From NCBI GenBank assembly GCA_000697665.1, contig KL197710.1, positions 2,480,849 through 2,544,848 of the forward strand: a stretch of 64,000 bases of DNA, given 5' to 3'. The position numbers were made by a program, and so were the translations under genes. The stretch is from Jaapia argillacea MUCL 33604. Lineage: Eukaryota > Basidiomycota > Agaricomycetes > Jaapiales > Jaapiaceae. The notes under the pieces are model-generated. The model saw only the letters and a list, made by a program, of their open reading frames with translations, made no database searches and was not told the DNA's origin. How positions within the stretch are numbered: the first letter of the stretch is position 1; the number at the start of each line of letters is the position of its first letter. Positions 21,297-33,276 of this stretch are shown here, piece by piece.

Positions 21297-23223
21297 TTAT
21301 GACGACGTTGAGCCTGGAGGAGTGATGGACACCGTCCTACTCATAGTTCCAGGCGCTACAAGGTATCCCTCGACATCAAAGGCAACCGTCGCACCATTAT
21401 TCGCGTCAGGAGCAGTCCCCCCAACACCTAGCTCGGGAAATAGTGTGATGATGATGGCGTCGAGAATGAATAGGAACAGATGAGCGTTGGCGGCCGCAGA
21501 TGATAGAGGATCGAGAAGAGTCTTGATGGTTTCAGATCGAGCTACTGGCGTCGGTCCCAGGAGGACTGAAGATAGTAAAGCTGACCAGATACTTGAGTAG
21601 GAAGAATAGCAGGAAGCAGGGAGAGAGACTCACAAGGGAATTTTTCCAGCAATTTGGCTTCCAGTTGTGCTCGGATTATAGCTTGCTCCTCAACAGATGG
21701 ATCGACTGGAGGGGGAGCCGGATAACCATTCGGAAAAAGTGTTCTCTTGCCTATCCGAACGACGTTGGTAATTTGCGCCGATGACAAAATGTGTGTATAG
21801 AGCATGTACGGAAGTAGTCTACGAAGAACATCGTAAGAGAGCGGCAGCAGCAACAGTCGGGTGGGACATACTTGTCAAGGAATGGACTAGCAAATGCGAT
21901 GACCATCTCGATGTTCGACATTATTGTAGATGACGTAAATCGGTCATGCATCGTGAAGAGCTCTGAGATCATGGTGACAGGGGCGGCAGCAAAAGCCATC
22001 GGTGAGGGGGATGCAAGATTGGGCGCTGAGGGATCCTGAGAAATAGGTTGGGGTGGTAGTGGCGGCAGTGAGGCTGAGGGAGAGATTGGTGATGTGTTGG
22101 TATTTGACAGGGAAAGTTCTGGAGGCGTTGTTTCAATCGCGTGTGGAGGAAATCGGGGAGGAGATTGATTGACCACCCGAATGGTTTGAACCGCTTGTTT
22201 GTAGGTCTGAATGAGGGCTATGCCGAAACCTGAGAGTATCTGAATGGCCGAAAGGAAAAAGACGGCGATAACATGGAGCGAAAGGGGTTGGGAAGGCTGT
22301 CGAGTCTTCGCATCTGGGGACTGAAAGTGATAAAATTACAAGCCATGTCAGAGGATCCAGGACAAGGGTGAGGGGAGAAGGAGAACATGGATGGTGCAAG
22401 CAGCAGAAGAGGGGATTAGAGTAAAAACGGAATTCCACTGATGCGCCTCCAACCACTTTCGAACACGCGGGGTAGGAGGATGGGGTAAACGCACCTCTGT
22501 TCGCTTCCCTCCCTCTGCAGTGGGGCTCAGCAGGTCGAGAATTAATTTGTGGATGAACCAGGGTTGAGTCAGTCTCGGAATGACACTTCCCAAGATGACC
22601 TTGAGGATGATTTCGCGGATGATGTACCGCTCGGTTTCGGGATCGTAATCCTCGGGGGGAAGACAGGTCTTCAGGATGTGGTCGGCCACTTGGCGAACAT
22701 AGTCCTCGTGAATGGTGCCTTCTGGCGAGATGGCCATATGGGGCTGCGACTGGTGAAACAGTTGGGAAAAGGATGCCGCTCCTCCACTGGAGTAAGAGGT
22801 GGATAGTTTTGCGCTGGCATTTCGAAAGTCGCGATAATGCTGGGTAATTAGCGTCGGGAGATCTCGAAAGACGAGGGGGGACAGGTCTGTGTTTAACAGA
22901 CGAGCTTCAAGCGACCGCACTACGATTGTTAGGACTCTATTAACTTCAGCGACGAACTCCTTATCGTATCGAGTGATCTTTGTCCACCACGGATTAACGA
23001 ATGCGCGCAATGATAATGCGACAAAATCGTATAGTTCGGCGTTGAGCTCGGAAGGCGCAAAGTCCGAAATAGGCGGCAAGTCAATGTCAAGGGGAAGATT
23101 GGGGAAAAGGAGGCGTCTGGGCAGTGGGATGGGCTGAGATACCTTGACTGGACTCGATGAGAGGACCGAGGACGAGGGAATCGACCGCGTTCCAGGACGA
23201 CGACGAGATTGGGCGGCGGCCAT
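21297..23223 (-). CDS. PXA-domain membrane protein
   Basis: Member of the fungal PX-associated (PXA) family related to sorting nexins such as SNX13/14/25 and Mdm1; probably acts on endosome, ER or vacuole membranes. The PXA domain spans about residues 30-240 (LRAFVNPWWTKITRYDKEFV, FRDLPTLITQHYRDFRNA, EDYVRQVADHILKTCLPPED, RYIIREIILKVILGSVIPRL, WFIHKLILDLLSPTAEGG). After an intron a probable transmembrane helix follows (LHVIAVFFLSAIQILSGFG), then a proline-rich linker and a C-terminal segment with FLFILDAIIITLFPEL. No PX or RGS domain was seen. The ATG at 23223 is preferred over one at 23355 because the extra 44 residues look unlike protein at this locus. Confidence 0.85.
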
Positions 23224-23702
23224 CGTCGCGCAGGTGTCGGCATCGCCAGCAACGACGAACTCGGATCCCCGGACGAGCACCCAAATACAGTTTGCCGTGG
23301 CAGCTCGGCAATCAACAATATGGCCAATACCATCCGAGAACCCCCACAAAGGCAATTTAGTGGATTATTACACCCGTAACAACCACGACAGATCGCAGCT
23401 GAGTTTCATCCTTCAAGATGGAGAGCTAGACCCTTTGACCAACGTTTCATATTTCTGTCAGTCTGTCATCGGTCTGAACTGTCCGCCAGCCAGGCGCTGG
23501 ATCGTTGCTCTTTGTAGTTTTTACACTACCGACTTCGGACGGACACTGTTAGTTCTTCCCTAGTTGACCGCCCTGCATCGCGCTGACGTTTTTCGTTCGC
23601 AATGCAGAACCACCATTAGGTTGCTAGGTCCACAGCCTTGATGCACTGCAATTCCCTCGTTTAAATCCAGTCGCTCTTTCAACTCCACCACTCGTTTTTC
23701 TA
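23224..23702. promoter_or_regulatory. Divergent promoter region
   Basis: A 479-bp gap between the start codons of the PXA-domain gene (minus) and the single-pass membrane protein gene (plus). No further gene is supported here. Open frames crossing it are upstream extensions or reverse-strand shadows of the two neighbours. Confidence 0.5.
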
Positions 23703-25150
23703 ATGACCGCCCACCGCCCACCGACGCGGTTTTATAATGGAGATATCCCGTCTCAACATCGCCACATCTACCCAAGAGACGATCCGCCATTTGGATCGCA
23801 AACCACGTTCATAATCGTGATCGTCCTTGCCTGCATCGGCGGAATTCTGTTCGTCCTAATTCTGTGGCGCCTCATCGCCCGCGGACGTAGTAGGAAGAGA
23901 TCAGCACCGCTGCCCCCAGCTCAGCCTCTGGCGCACCATCGCGAACAGCATCTGCAAGCATTCGAGGCGTTGACCGAGAGAAGCCACAGTCGCCCCGCTA
24001 CTTGGTATGATGGGGAACAGCGTATGCTGTTAAAGAATGGCAGTGATGTGTCCCTCGGGGTTTCCCCTTCCCGTTATCCCAGCTCCCGTACCTATGGATC
24101 AGAGTATTCCGACGCATCGCCCGTGCAATTTTCCGATGAGCTGGATACGATGGCGCTGCCCCCTCCGAACCCTCCGTTTCAACGCGATGCTACGCCCAGC
24201 CCTTTGGGGACTAGTGCATCCACCAGCTCCCTTGGGTCTTACGACCCGGAGCCGAAGCCATTTCCCATCTCATCCTCCGCCGCCCCTTCCACCACCTCAT
24301 TGGCTCGGGAAGGATCAGATGATACTCCTGCTCCAGATGGCCTGCCTCGATCACGTTCACTTCCTGCGAGCCGGCCTCATCCTCGTCCCCGCCCGTTGTC
24401 CATGGCTTCCGTTAGCACGACATTCACAACGCGGACGAGAGTTAGTACAATTCGCGGTGCTCCTCATCGACCTCATAGTCGCGTTGACATCATCTTGCCC
24501 ACACCGCTCGCCCCGTCTGTATACCCTTACATGGTGGGTCATCGGGGCAGTGATGCTCATCTGGGGATTTCTCGCGAAGAGCGTGCCCTTAAAACGAGGA
24601 GCGTGTCTGACACTTGGGTTCCCACGGGATTGGTAACTGGAAGTCAAGAGGATCTCGCAAAATATGGTTAGTGGCCCCCAGGTTGTTATCGTTAACAACT
24701 CACAAATTTGCTTTGATAGACAAACGCACAACGTCGGGCACGCTTGGGTCACTTCCCAGACCACCTTCATACCACTCTCGACCTTCGAGGTCCGAGAGTC
24801 CGTTGTCGTCCTCATTCTCGGCCTCCTCGAATGCCCATCGAGACCGTTCGCCGCATTCAACAAACCCACCAGTCCCTCCACTCCCCTCCGCATATAACTT
24901 GCGTCGTCAATCATTGCCTCCCTCCTCAGCTTCGGACACAGATTATCATCACTACCCTCCTTCTGAGAATCATTCCGATACCTCACGACCCCCAACTAGA
25001 TCTACAGATACCCACGAAGGTCGCCCTCTTCCACATACCCCTCGGAAGCACACACCTCCCTCAAAGGAATATTTGCGAGGAGACGATGGAATTACAAAAG
25101 GGTCTATTCAGCAAGAAGTTCATGAAGTTGTAAATTCGGCGGAATCATAG
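23703..25150 (+). CDS. Uncharacterised single-pass membrane protein
   Basis: About 470 residues in two exons joined near 24668 (L-A-K-Y/D-K-R-T-T-S-G). The short N-terminus (about 34 residues) has no signal peptide. It is followed by one strong transmembrane helix (TTFIIVIVLACIGGILFVLI) and a basic stop-transfer stretch R-G-R-S-R-K-R-S. The rest is a long disordered Ser/Pro/Thr-rich tail with short recurring motifs such as PRPPSYHSRPSRSE and PPVPPLPSA. The positive residues after the helix predict a cytosolic C-terminus. PPxY-like P-P-S-Y and PxxP segments could recruit WW- or SH3-domain partners, as in membrane adaptors; this is inference. I do not recognise a family. Confidence 0.75.
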
Positions 25151-25518
25151 CTCCTCCAGACAGTATGCACTTTAAGCACTGGGGGTTGTGAATATTTATC
25201 AGGGTTGCACATTTTGTACGCACACCAGATGCACATTGGACTATCGCATTAGTTATGAATATATATAATAGTGGCATGTCCTTCCCTCCAGGCCTCTTCT
25301 CGCAAGAAGCGTCGAGCGAGCAAGTATACATGAGCGTGAACATACTGTCGTGGCGTAGCTACAGCTAGCTCAGCGGCCGAAGCTGGCCCGAATGCCGTTA
25401 CGCGCAACAACCTCCCAAGGTGGCCGGATCATGTTGACCTCTTGACTCGACCCCTGCCAACTTGTTTCAGTCGTGAAGTCGTGTGGGTTCCCACTGAACT
25501 CAACACTTTCTCCTGACC

Positions 25519-27290
25519 ATGCCACTGACACTTAAATCTCTCCGGACTGGCGCACTTCGTCAAAGACTGACAACTGCTGGACGTTATGATAAGTCGACCT
25601 GGGTTCGATTCGTTTCTGCCGCCACAGGAGAGTCATCCTCCTTGCCAGATATCCAGGTATATCCATTTTGGCGAATTGCGAGGATGTTATTGAGAGAGTG
25701 TCGTTGTGCCCTATCGTTCCATAGGCTTCTCGTCTTCAACTGAGCCCAACTGGATCACCAAAGTCATTGCCCCAAGCCTCGGGTCTTGTGTTTGGGCACA
25801 CATTTGTGAGTGACCTACGAAACATAACTGTTCTTGCTGTCATGTTGAACCACGAAAACAGACCGATCATATGCTAACTATTCCATGGTCAGCTGCATCT
25901 GGGTGGGGTGCACCGGAGATTGGTCCATGTATGCGCTCGCTACTCTTTCATCAGGTTCATCAACTGAAACGTTTCCTCCTCCAGATGGTCACCTCACTAT
26001 CGCCCCAAGCGCAACCGTCCTCCACTATGCGCAAACTGTCTTTGAGGGCATGAAGGCTTATCGGGACGAGCGGGGGAAGGTCACCCTCTTTCGCCCCGAC
26101 ATGAACATGAAGCGCATGAATAATAGTGCCAGGCGTGTCGCCCTCCCAGTGAGCACTGCTAAGATCATAGTTGTGGCGCTCCTCGGGCATTAACATGAAT
26201 GAAAAAGGGTTTCGATGGCGACCAGCTGTTAGAATGCATCAAGGAGCTCATCAGGGTGGACAAGCACTGGATTCCCTCTCAACCTGGTTACAGTCTGTAC
26301 GTGCGCCCGACGCTCAGTAAGAGACTCAATCTCCATCGTAATTGCGAAGGCTTATGGTTATTTTTCAATTGCAGTCGGTACCGAAGCGGCGATTGGCATT
26401 CACCCTCCACAGGATGCTTTGCTTTTTGTCATTTGCAGTCCTGTCGGACCCTATTATCCCAGGGGTTTCAAACCTGTTGGTCTTTTTGGTACGACTGAGT
26501 ACATTCGTGCTGCTCCGGGAGGTTCGTTAGTTGATGTTGTTGAGTATTCTCTGTTTCCTAAGTGCTCCTATTCAAGGTACTGGCGCATTTAAACTCGGAG
26601 CCAACTATGCCCCCGGTGTTGTTGCACAGAAGGATGCGGCTCATCTGGGATATGAGCAAAACCTTTGGTTGCATGGCCCGGACCATCATCTGACGGAGGT
26701 ACGTGCGCCGTCCACCCCGTCAAAACACACCGAATAACACGACTGTCTGGAATCATAGGTCGGCACCATGAACTTGTTCGTCGTTTTCAAACGGGACAAC
26801 GGAGGTCAGTTCGTCAACTCCCTAACAAAGTCTAGCGTAGTTGACACCCCAGATTAGCCCTCGAACTCGTCACCCCCCCTCTGGATGGCATGATATTACC
26901 AGGAGTTACTCGAGATTCTGTTCTCGAGCTTGCCAAAGGTCATGCTTCTAAGAAATATGAAGTACCTGGTTTGACCGACTCGCTCGTCGTTTCGGAGCGG
27001 CCCGTGACGATGAAGGAAATCAAGGATGCCTCGGAAGCAGGAACGCTTGTAGAATTCTTTGGAACAGGTGTGCATAAATGTTCCCTGTTGATAGATGTCC
27101 TATTGACAGCTTTTCAGGCACTGCTGCTGTTATCAGTCCGGTAGATAGGATAGGGTACATGGGATCGGACGTTCACATACCCACAGGTCCCGATGGTATG
27201 GGCCCTGTGTCGAAACCGATCTGGAAGGAGCTTGTTGGCAGGCAGACTGGTACCATCCCCAGTGACTGGAGCGTTGTGGTATGCGAGTAG
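25519..27290 (+). CDS. BAT1: Branched-chain amino acid aminotransferase, probably mitochondrial
   Basis: PLP-dependent class IV aminotransferase that interconverts Leu, Ile and Val with their 2-oxo acids. The N-terminus ([20 protein letters not shown]) is basic and amphipathic, consistent with mitochondrial targeting. Nine or so exons give [61 protein letters not shown], the region with the PLP lysine [42 protein letters not shown], and the cofactor-phosphate segment [16 protein letters not shown]. It ends with a [10 protein letters not shown] helix and the typical D-W-S-V-V-V. Same strand as its neighbours; the 368-bp gap upstream shows no gene. Confidence 0.95.
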
Positions 27291-27422
27291 AGTTGGGCAC
27301 ATTTTCTAGACATGGGTCACGCCTGCTTACAATTACATTATTCCTTCCACCTGTCTCACGTGCCAATTCTTGTTACCCATGATGCTAGCACATGAATGGT
27401 GCGCTGAATCTCTTGGTCCGAA

Positions 27423-28649
27423 ATGTTGCGAGCATGTCGCAAGACCTCCAAATATCTGGCACTACGAACATATGCCACAGTAGAATCACCGGTTATCGTT
27501 GCCAAACCTCCACCGGCCCCGTCGGCCAGTCCCCGGGCTGCACTCGATGACAGTCTACTGTCCGAGCTCTCCAAGACCTCATCCACCACAACCACGTTAC
27601 CCAGTCTGATTCAACAGTACCTCCAGCGCTCGAGCCATGTATTGGAGACACCACTGCCCTACGAGTCTCGACCAGAAGCAGGTCGGAGAATCACCTTTGA
27701 CTCTGACCTCAACGATGCTGCGGTCATGATTGCACATTGCGTTCAACACGAGAGTACCCACAATATTACACTGTGCTCAGGGTTTGCTCTCGAGGTTTCG
27801 GGAGATCTTGAAAGGCAATCGGTTGTCCTCGGTTGCGCTCATACTTTAGAAGAGGTATGTATATTTGCTGTGTTCGGGCGTTCTTGAGTCTTGACGACTA
27901 CGCTTAGATTCGAAGGTCACCTCTGCTGATATCCGATCATCTCTCAGCATCGCTTAACCCATCGTCATCGGTCCCCTTGAAGTCGGGGAGCTTCATCGTG
28001 TCCCATTTACCCAGTCCTGGAAAGTTGGCAACATTCCATCCGGTGTCGGCAGTGTTATCTTCTCTTCACCGCTCAGACCTTGTGCTATTCTCAACACAGA
28101 AGGACGTCCGCTTGAAGACCCTACCAGTCTCTCCATATCCTGCCCATCCTGACACACCTGTTCGGGCTCACTTTATCGCCGATACTCCTCCAGATGAGGA
28201 TGGTTGGACACCATGGGTAGGTGGAACTTGGAGCAAGTGGGTGAAAGGAACTGTTCTAGGCTATCGAGATTTCGCTGGTCGAGAGGCAAAGGTCGGTGAT
28301 ATATACTTTGCGCAAGTGACTGATCCTGATCATCTACACGATTTCTCGGTGACTTTTGTAGCCAGGGACCTACGACGCCTTGTCTCACATGCTATTCAAG
28401 CCTCCCCCGACCGCTGGATCCAGTGGGGGACCGATAGTCGACGAAGAGAGCGGGGCAGTTGTTGGGGTCATGTTGGGTACCAGGATGGACAATCAGATCG
28501 AGGGCGTAAGAGGTTGGGGTGTCCCGTCTGAAGCCATCTTTGAGGTCAGTCCGCCCGGTGTTGAGGTTCTTAATGTAGGAAGAGTGAGGATTTACCTGTT
28601 TATTGTTTCGCAGATGTTCAAGCTTCCGGGATTGGATCTTGTCATGTAA
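27423..28649 (+). CDS. Trypsin-like serine peptidase, probably mitochondrial
   Basis: Chymotrypsin-fold protein of about 330 residues. The N-terminus (MLRACRKTSKYLALRTYATV) is a good mitochondrial presequence. All three catalytic elements appear in order: His in VVLGCAHTLEE, Asp in SSLHRSDLVLFST, and Ser in PTAGSSGGPIVDEESGAVVG, spaced as in S1 proteases. Introns follow H-T-L-E-E, E-A-K and A-I-F-E; the last exon encodes only MFKLPGLDLVM. No PDZ domain follows, unlike HtrA proteins. I do not recognise a named orthologue; substrate and localisation are inferred. It sits 132 bp downstream of the aminotransferase on the same strand. Confidence 0.8.
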
Positions 28650-30312
28650 ACCAGAGTACTAGATGAACTCCGAGTTCAGTCAGCAGGCAAGCAGCTTAAC
28701 GGGGTACAAACAAGACACCGGTAAGTCGGCCTTTGCCAGCCAATAGCATAATTGCGGAGAGCAGAAAGGGCTCACGTGTGCATATAAAGTCCCACACCAC
28801 CGCAACTTTGTTTGCGTCCAGGCGAGCGCCTGCTGTTGCCTTCTCCCCTCTGCTGCCACAATCTTTCCATAGAGGTCCTAGCTGCTACTGCTTCGACCGC
28901 ACCGCACCGCTCTGCTTGTACCTTTTCCAGCCTCAGGAGGCTCCCCACACATGTGCATGCGTATCGTAACGTGCAACACCTGATGTGCTTTATCTCAACT
29001 CAGTGCCCCATTATGCAGAAAGGATTCGGTATGTTTCCGTCGCTGTACGAGCTAATCATCTATCGATGACCCCGGGCCGTATGATTGTACCCCCAATGGT
29101 CATCCTCGTGCGTGACTCGACCTAATACCTTACCCCTTGTGAGGTATCCCTAACTAGGAGTAATGGGTCGAAGGTAATCATATCGTTCCCTCCATCAGGC
29201 ACTGTTGCACTCGTCGCCCCTTACTGTCCTCATGTCGTCGCGCTCCTCGCTCACTGGATCCCCTGGACTCGATCATCGTCATTGTCTCCACGACATGCCT
29301 CAGTTGCGCTCGATGAGGTTCATCGCCACTCCTACTCGGTCATCTCCCCCCCTACCTCCTAAATTACCCGTTCCCTCCAAGTCACGATCGATCTCCCACG
29401 AGTTCCCGAGTCAACTTGTTGACTCGGGGAACGCCTGGCCGGCATTTCGATTGTCGGCAGGACTGGAGGTTATTTGATCTTTGGGTTACCATCCTTCGAC
29501 TCGGGACTTTCTAGAAGGCAAAGGGCGCCGCATGCATTGATGATCTATTAGTATATCATGGAGACACCTCCGTGGTTTCGGCTGCAAAGCGAGGAGACTT
29601 GCTGATCTAGGCTGTGGAATGGCATAGTCACGCAGTTGGCTCCGGCAAACTCTCTGGGGTCACTTCGTGTAACTTTGAGCATGACTCTTTCCGTTTGATG
29701 CCTCCACTTCGCCGACGAACAAGGGATCTTATCTTCGACTTTTCCAAACCTCGTCCTTAGCCTGTTCTGGCCTGGGAAAGGTCAAGCGGAACATGACGCC
29801 GTGCAGGTCGGTTGCGGGTCGCGCGTGTCTGAAAATTGGTGGTATGCGAGTCTTGGCAACATACTCAGTGTTGGGTCAACCCCGATGACCCCCTCCCTAT
29901 CCGAAGCATTACTTTGTTACCTACTCTTTCTTGGTGCCAGCTTGCACCCAACGTGATTATTACCTTCATGATACCGTCCTTGAATTGAGTTCTTTAGCAA
30001 GAAATATTGTTTGCCAACAATCGAACCTCCTAGGTACCACGAGTCCTGGTCGGGTGTGTGGACGGAGACCAACAGCGATCGAAAAACATGGATGCCCACA
30101 TGTCGAAAACATTGAGATATTGACAATTGGACATGACGACAACCTTTGCTGACCGATTACACTTTTTGCGCGAAAGTGGTCGGGAACAGCCGAATCAACC
30201 TTGCCGGATCCGCCACTGCACTCATCGTCGCCGTCGTTGACCACGGCGAGCAAGCTGTTTGCCTCACCTTGTCCCTCTCGTCGCGGAACTACCTAAAAGC
30301 TGTCGCATTATT
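28650..30312. other. Gene-poor 1.6-kb region
   Basis: No protein family could be recognised on either strand. There are signs of a transcription unit: a TATAAA box at 28783-28788 on the plus strand, a CT-rich leader-like stretch, an ATG at about 28949 followed by GT/AG-bounded short exon candidates (for example a segment reading C-P-I-M-Q-K-G-F), and an open frame at 29205-29477 of 90 codons with no homology I know. A near-perfect inverted repeat lies at 29402-29432. It could be a noncoding RNA, a fast-evolving small gene or a decayed gene. Confidence 0.3.
29402..29432. repeat. Inverted repeat (hairpin)
   Basis: Left arm gttcccgagtcaac and right arm gttgactcggggaac are reverse complements apart from one extra base in the right arm, separated by a 2-nt loop. 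In RNA this would form a stable 14-bp stem with one bulge. It lies in sequence with no assigned gene. Confidence 0.7.
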
Positions 30313-33122
30313 ATGATTATTGACCCTTCGTCCGAATTACATCTCAAGTTATGGCTAGTCAGGACTCTCGAACCTATGTACGCTGTCCTTGCTCATTTGC
30401 TCATCCGGAGGTCAATTGATGTGCTGGTAGATGCGACGCTGAACCCGGAGCTCTTGCAAATTATGTGATTGCGCTGCTCAGGCATACCGCTCCGGAAGCT
30501 GAAATGCGAAAGGAGCTCGGCGAGCAGTTGGAAGAGTTTTTAGAAAAGGGTGAGTCTCTTCTCAGGATGTACGCGCCCCGGCCTGACCTCTTGCTACAGA
30601 GTCTGTTCCCTTTATCGACACTCTATTCACAGTACTGCGAACGAAATCCTACCTGCCCTACTCTGCGCCGTCACCGTCACCCCCACTTGCTCACCCTGCC
30701 TCTGGCTCACAACCCGTCGATAATGGCATCCCCATACCCCTCGATGGGTTACTATCACCCTCTATTCCAACGTCACCCGGAAGGGATCGAAAACGAACTT
30801 TTGATTATGATGATCGAGACTCTCACCCACCGGCAAAAGGACCACGGATAAGTACTGAGGGCCAATTCTCGCGGTATGCCAACGGTCGGCCTGATAACCG
30901 GTCAACTGGGTCGTGGGGAGTTGGTGGAGGTGATCGGTACGATAGAGGGAGGGACGATGGTATGAGCATGGGCGTGAACAATGGTGCCAATGGTTCGGGA
31001 TTCGCAAACGGTCGCCAGTCGCATTCTTACCGGCCACCAGATCAGAAGAGGGGTATTTGTCGTGATTACTTCCGTGAGTCTCATTGCCGCTTTCACGCGA
31101 AGGTGCCCTGATTGCCCATTGCCCCCGCAGACAAGGGGTATTGCGGTCGTGGCAACATGTGCAAGTTCAGCCATGGTGATGACGCCGTCGTTCCAGCTCA
31201 ACTATTCCCAATGAATGGACAACCTGTGCAAGGAGCTCCGCTACCGTTCCTCCCCATGTACCCGACCGGTGTGGCACCTTTCGGAATGGGCGCTGCACCA
31301 GGGGCCGCATACGACCCTCATGAAAGAATAGACATGAGACCCAAGCCTGGTAGAGCATCCAGAGCGCCAATCATGCCCCGACCCGAAGATGGAACCACCT
31401 CTGTCCCCGACGTGCCTGGAGAGCTGCCTGTGATTCAAGACCTAACACCGCGAATGCCCCTGGACGACGCAGAATCACTACGCCCTCAAAGCTATTCGAG
31501 TGCTGGATATGGGCAGACGGTCGGGTCGTCCAGTGGACCAAGCAACATATCTATGGAGGTTGATGTCCCAGCCGTGGCTGGGCCTCCTCAGCCGTTATAC
31601 GGACCTCCAAGGGGAGGAATGAGAGGAGGTAGAGGTAGAGGTACCTTCTCAGCGGAGGTGCATAGTTTTCGTCCGGAACGGAAGCGAGACGATAAAACGC
31701 TCGTCGTGGAGAAGATTCCTGCTGATAAGCTGAACCTCGAATCCGTGAATTCTTGGTTCAAGCAATTTGGCACTGTCACCAATGTGGCGATCGACGCATC
31801 TAATGCGAAAGCTCTAGTCAGCTTCTCGAACCATGACGAAGCTCATGCTGCTTGGAGGTCGGAGGATGCCGTGTTTAATAACCGTTTCGTCAAGATATTT
31901 TGGCATCGACCGTTGGAAGGGCACGGTCAATTAGGCCAGCGGATGCTCGCTGCTTCTGCTTCCCGCGTGGCAAACATGACTGCCAAGGAGGAATCTCCAG
32001 GACCAACCTCGCATTTACCCATATCACCCACTTCCACTACAATCCCTTCTCGCAAGACCCCTTCGTCTACGATGTCTGCTCTCGCCGCAAAGCAGCAGCT
32101 CTTGGAACAGCAGATTGCGGAACAGAAGGATCTCATGGCCAAGCTGTCAACTGCTTCTGTCGATGATAAGAAGGAAATTTTGGCACGCTTACGGAAGCTT
32201 GGAGAAGAGATGAAGGCTCCTTCAACCAATCACGCTACAAATGGAGCGTCGTCTCCACTTCCATCAGCGTCGAGTAGTAGGAAACTGGCTACGACTCCAG
32301 TAACGGAAGACCGAGAGCAAAAAGAGCGAGAGCGCTTGGACAAAGAGCTAGACCTGCATGCCGCCGTCACCGCCACCGACGGCGAAGAGAGCAAGGAGGA
32401 CTTGCAAGTGCAATTGGCCAAACTTAAGGCAGAGGTCTGAACCCAGAATCTATTCACCATGACACCTTAGCTGATTGTTGTTTTGTAGGCTGCAAGTCTT
32501 GGCATCCCAGAAACGTACGGCAGCACGTCGTCGTCATATCGCCCGTATCGCGGTCGAGGTCGAGGAGGTCGGGGTTACTATCGCGGAGCGATGCGTGGTG
32601 GACCTCCTCCTCGTGCCAGCATGAAGCTCGACAACCGCCCCAAGTCTATCCTCGTGAAAGGTGTGGATAATGACGGTGTCCAGGGTGTTCGTGATTGGTT
32701 TGAGGTTCGCTCGTTTATCGTCGAACATCTGGATACTCTCCTGATGCTTTTATTTGCAGACGACCGGCCAGGTGGAATCTGTGGACCCACTTGACAGTGG
32801 CGACTTACTTGTTTCGTTCCGAAGTCGCAGTGCAGCGGAACAAGTGAGTCCATCCAATTTCTTCTGATTCAATATGCTGACATTTTCATAGGGGATGGCT
32901 AAAGGCAGCAACATTCCTGTCGTTGGCCAGGTACAGCTATCGTGGTACACTGGACGTCACTCAGATTCAGTAGCAAAATCTGCGAAGCTCGAGCTAGCAA
33001 CCGACCCGGAGAAACATATGACGGACGGTTCACATTCAGATCTACTCCACCCCCACCTCCCGGATGAAGAGATCGTTGTCAGTGGGTGGGGTGACAGCGA
33101 AGATGGGATGGGTTTATTGTGA
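30313..33122 (+). CDS. RBM26/27-like RNA-binding protein (PWI, CCCH, two RRMs)
   Basis: Orthologue-like to metazoan RBM26/RBM27 and fission yeast Rmn1, which work in nuclear RNA surveillance (MTREC/PAXT-type complexes). The N-terminal PWI-like fold reads L-H-L-K-L-W-L-V-R-T-L-E-P-I-C-D, then ALANYVIALLRH and EQLEEFLEK. A CCCH zinc finger follows, I-C-R-D-Y-F-H-K-G-Y-C-G-R-G-N-M-C-K-F-S-H (C-x8-C-x5-C-x3-H), formed across an intron at about 31073-31130. RRM1 (TLVVEKIPADKLNLESVNSW) is preceded by an RGG patch. A coiled coil (QQLLEQQIAEQKDLMAKL) and a second RGG patch precede RRM2 (KSILVKGVDNDGVQGVRDWF). The tail is acidic with DEEIVVSGWGDSED. The ATG at 30313 gives the family N-terminus. Convergent with Mph1, 154 bp apart. 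Confidence 0.93.
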
Positions 33123-33276
33123 AGCTTTCATTTTGGTTGTTTATCTTGTAATTTGACCTCCACATTTTCCTTGCGCCAATGTCATGGCCGAGGCTGCGAG
33201 ATGTGCTGCATTCATCCGCACACTATTCTAATCGATGAATCTATTGAGAATTTTCTACTCTTGTGACTCGCACAAC

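Noticed and set aside
22348-23355. Upstream start at 23355 for the PXA protein
   Set aside because: The added 44 residues are Cys/Val-rich and look unlike the family; the ATG at 23223 gives a plausible polar N-terminus.
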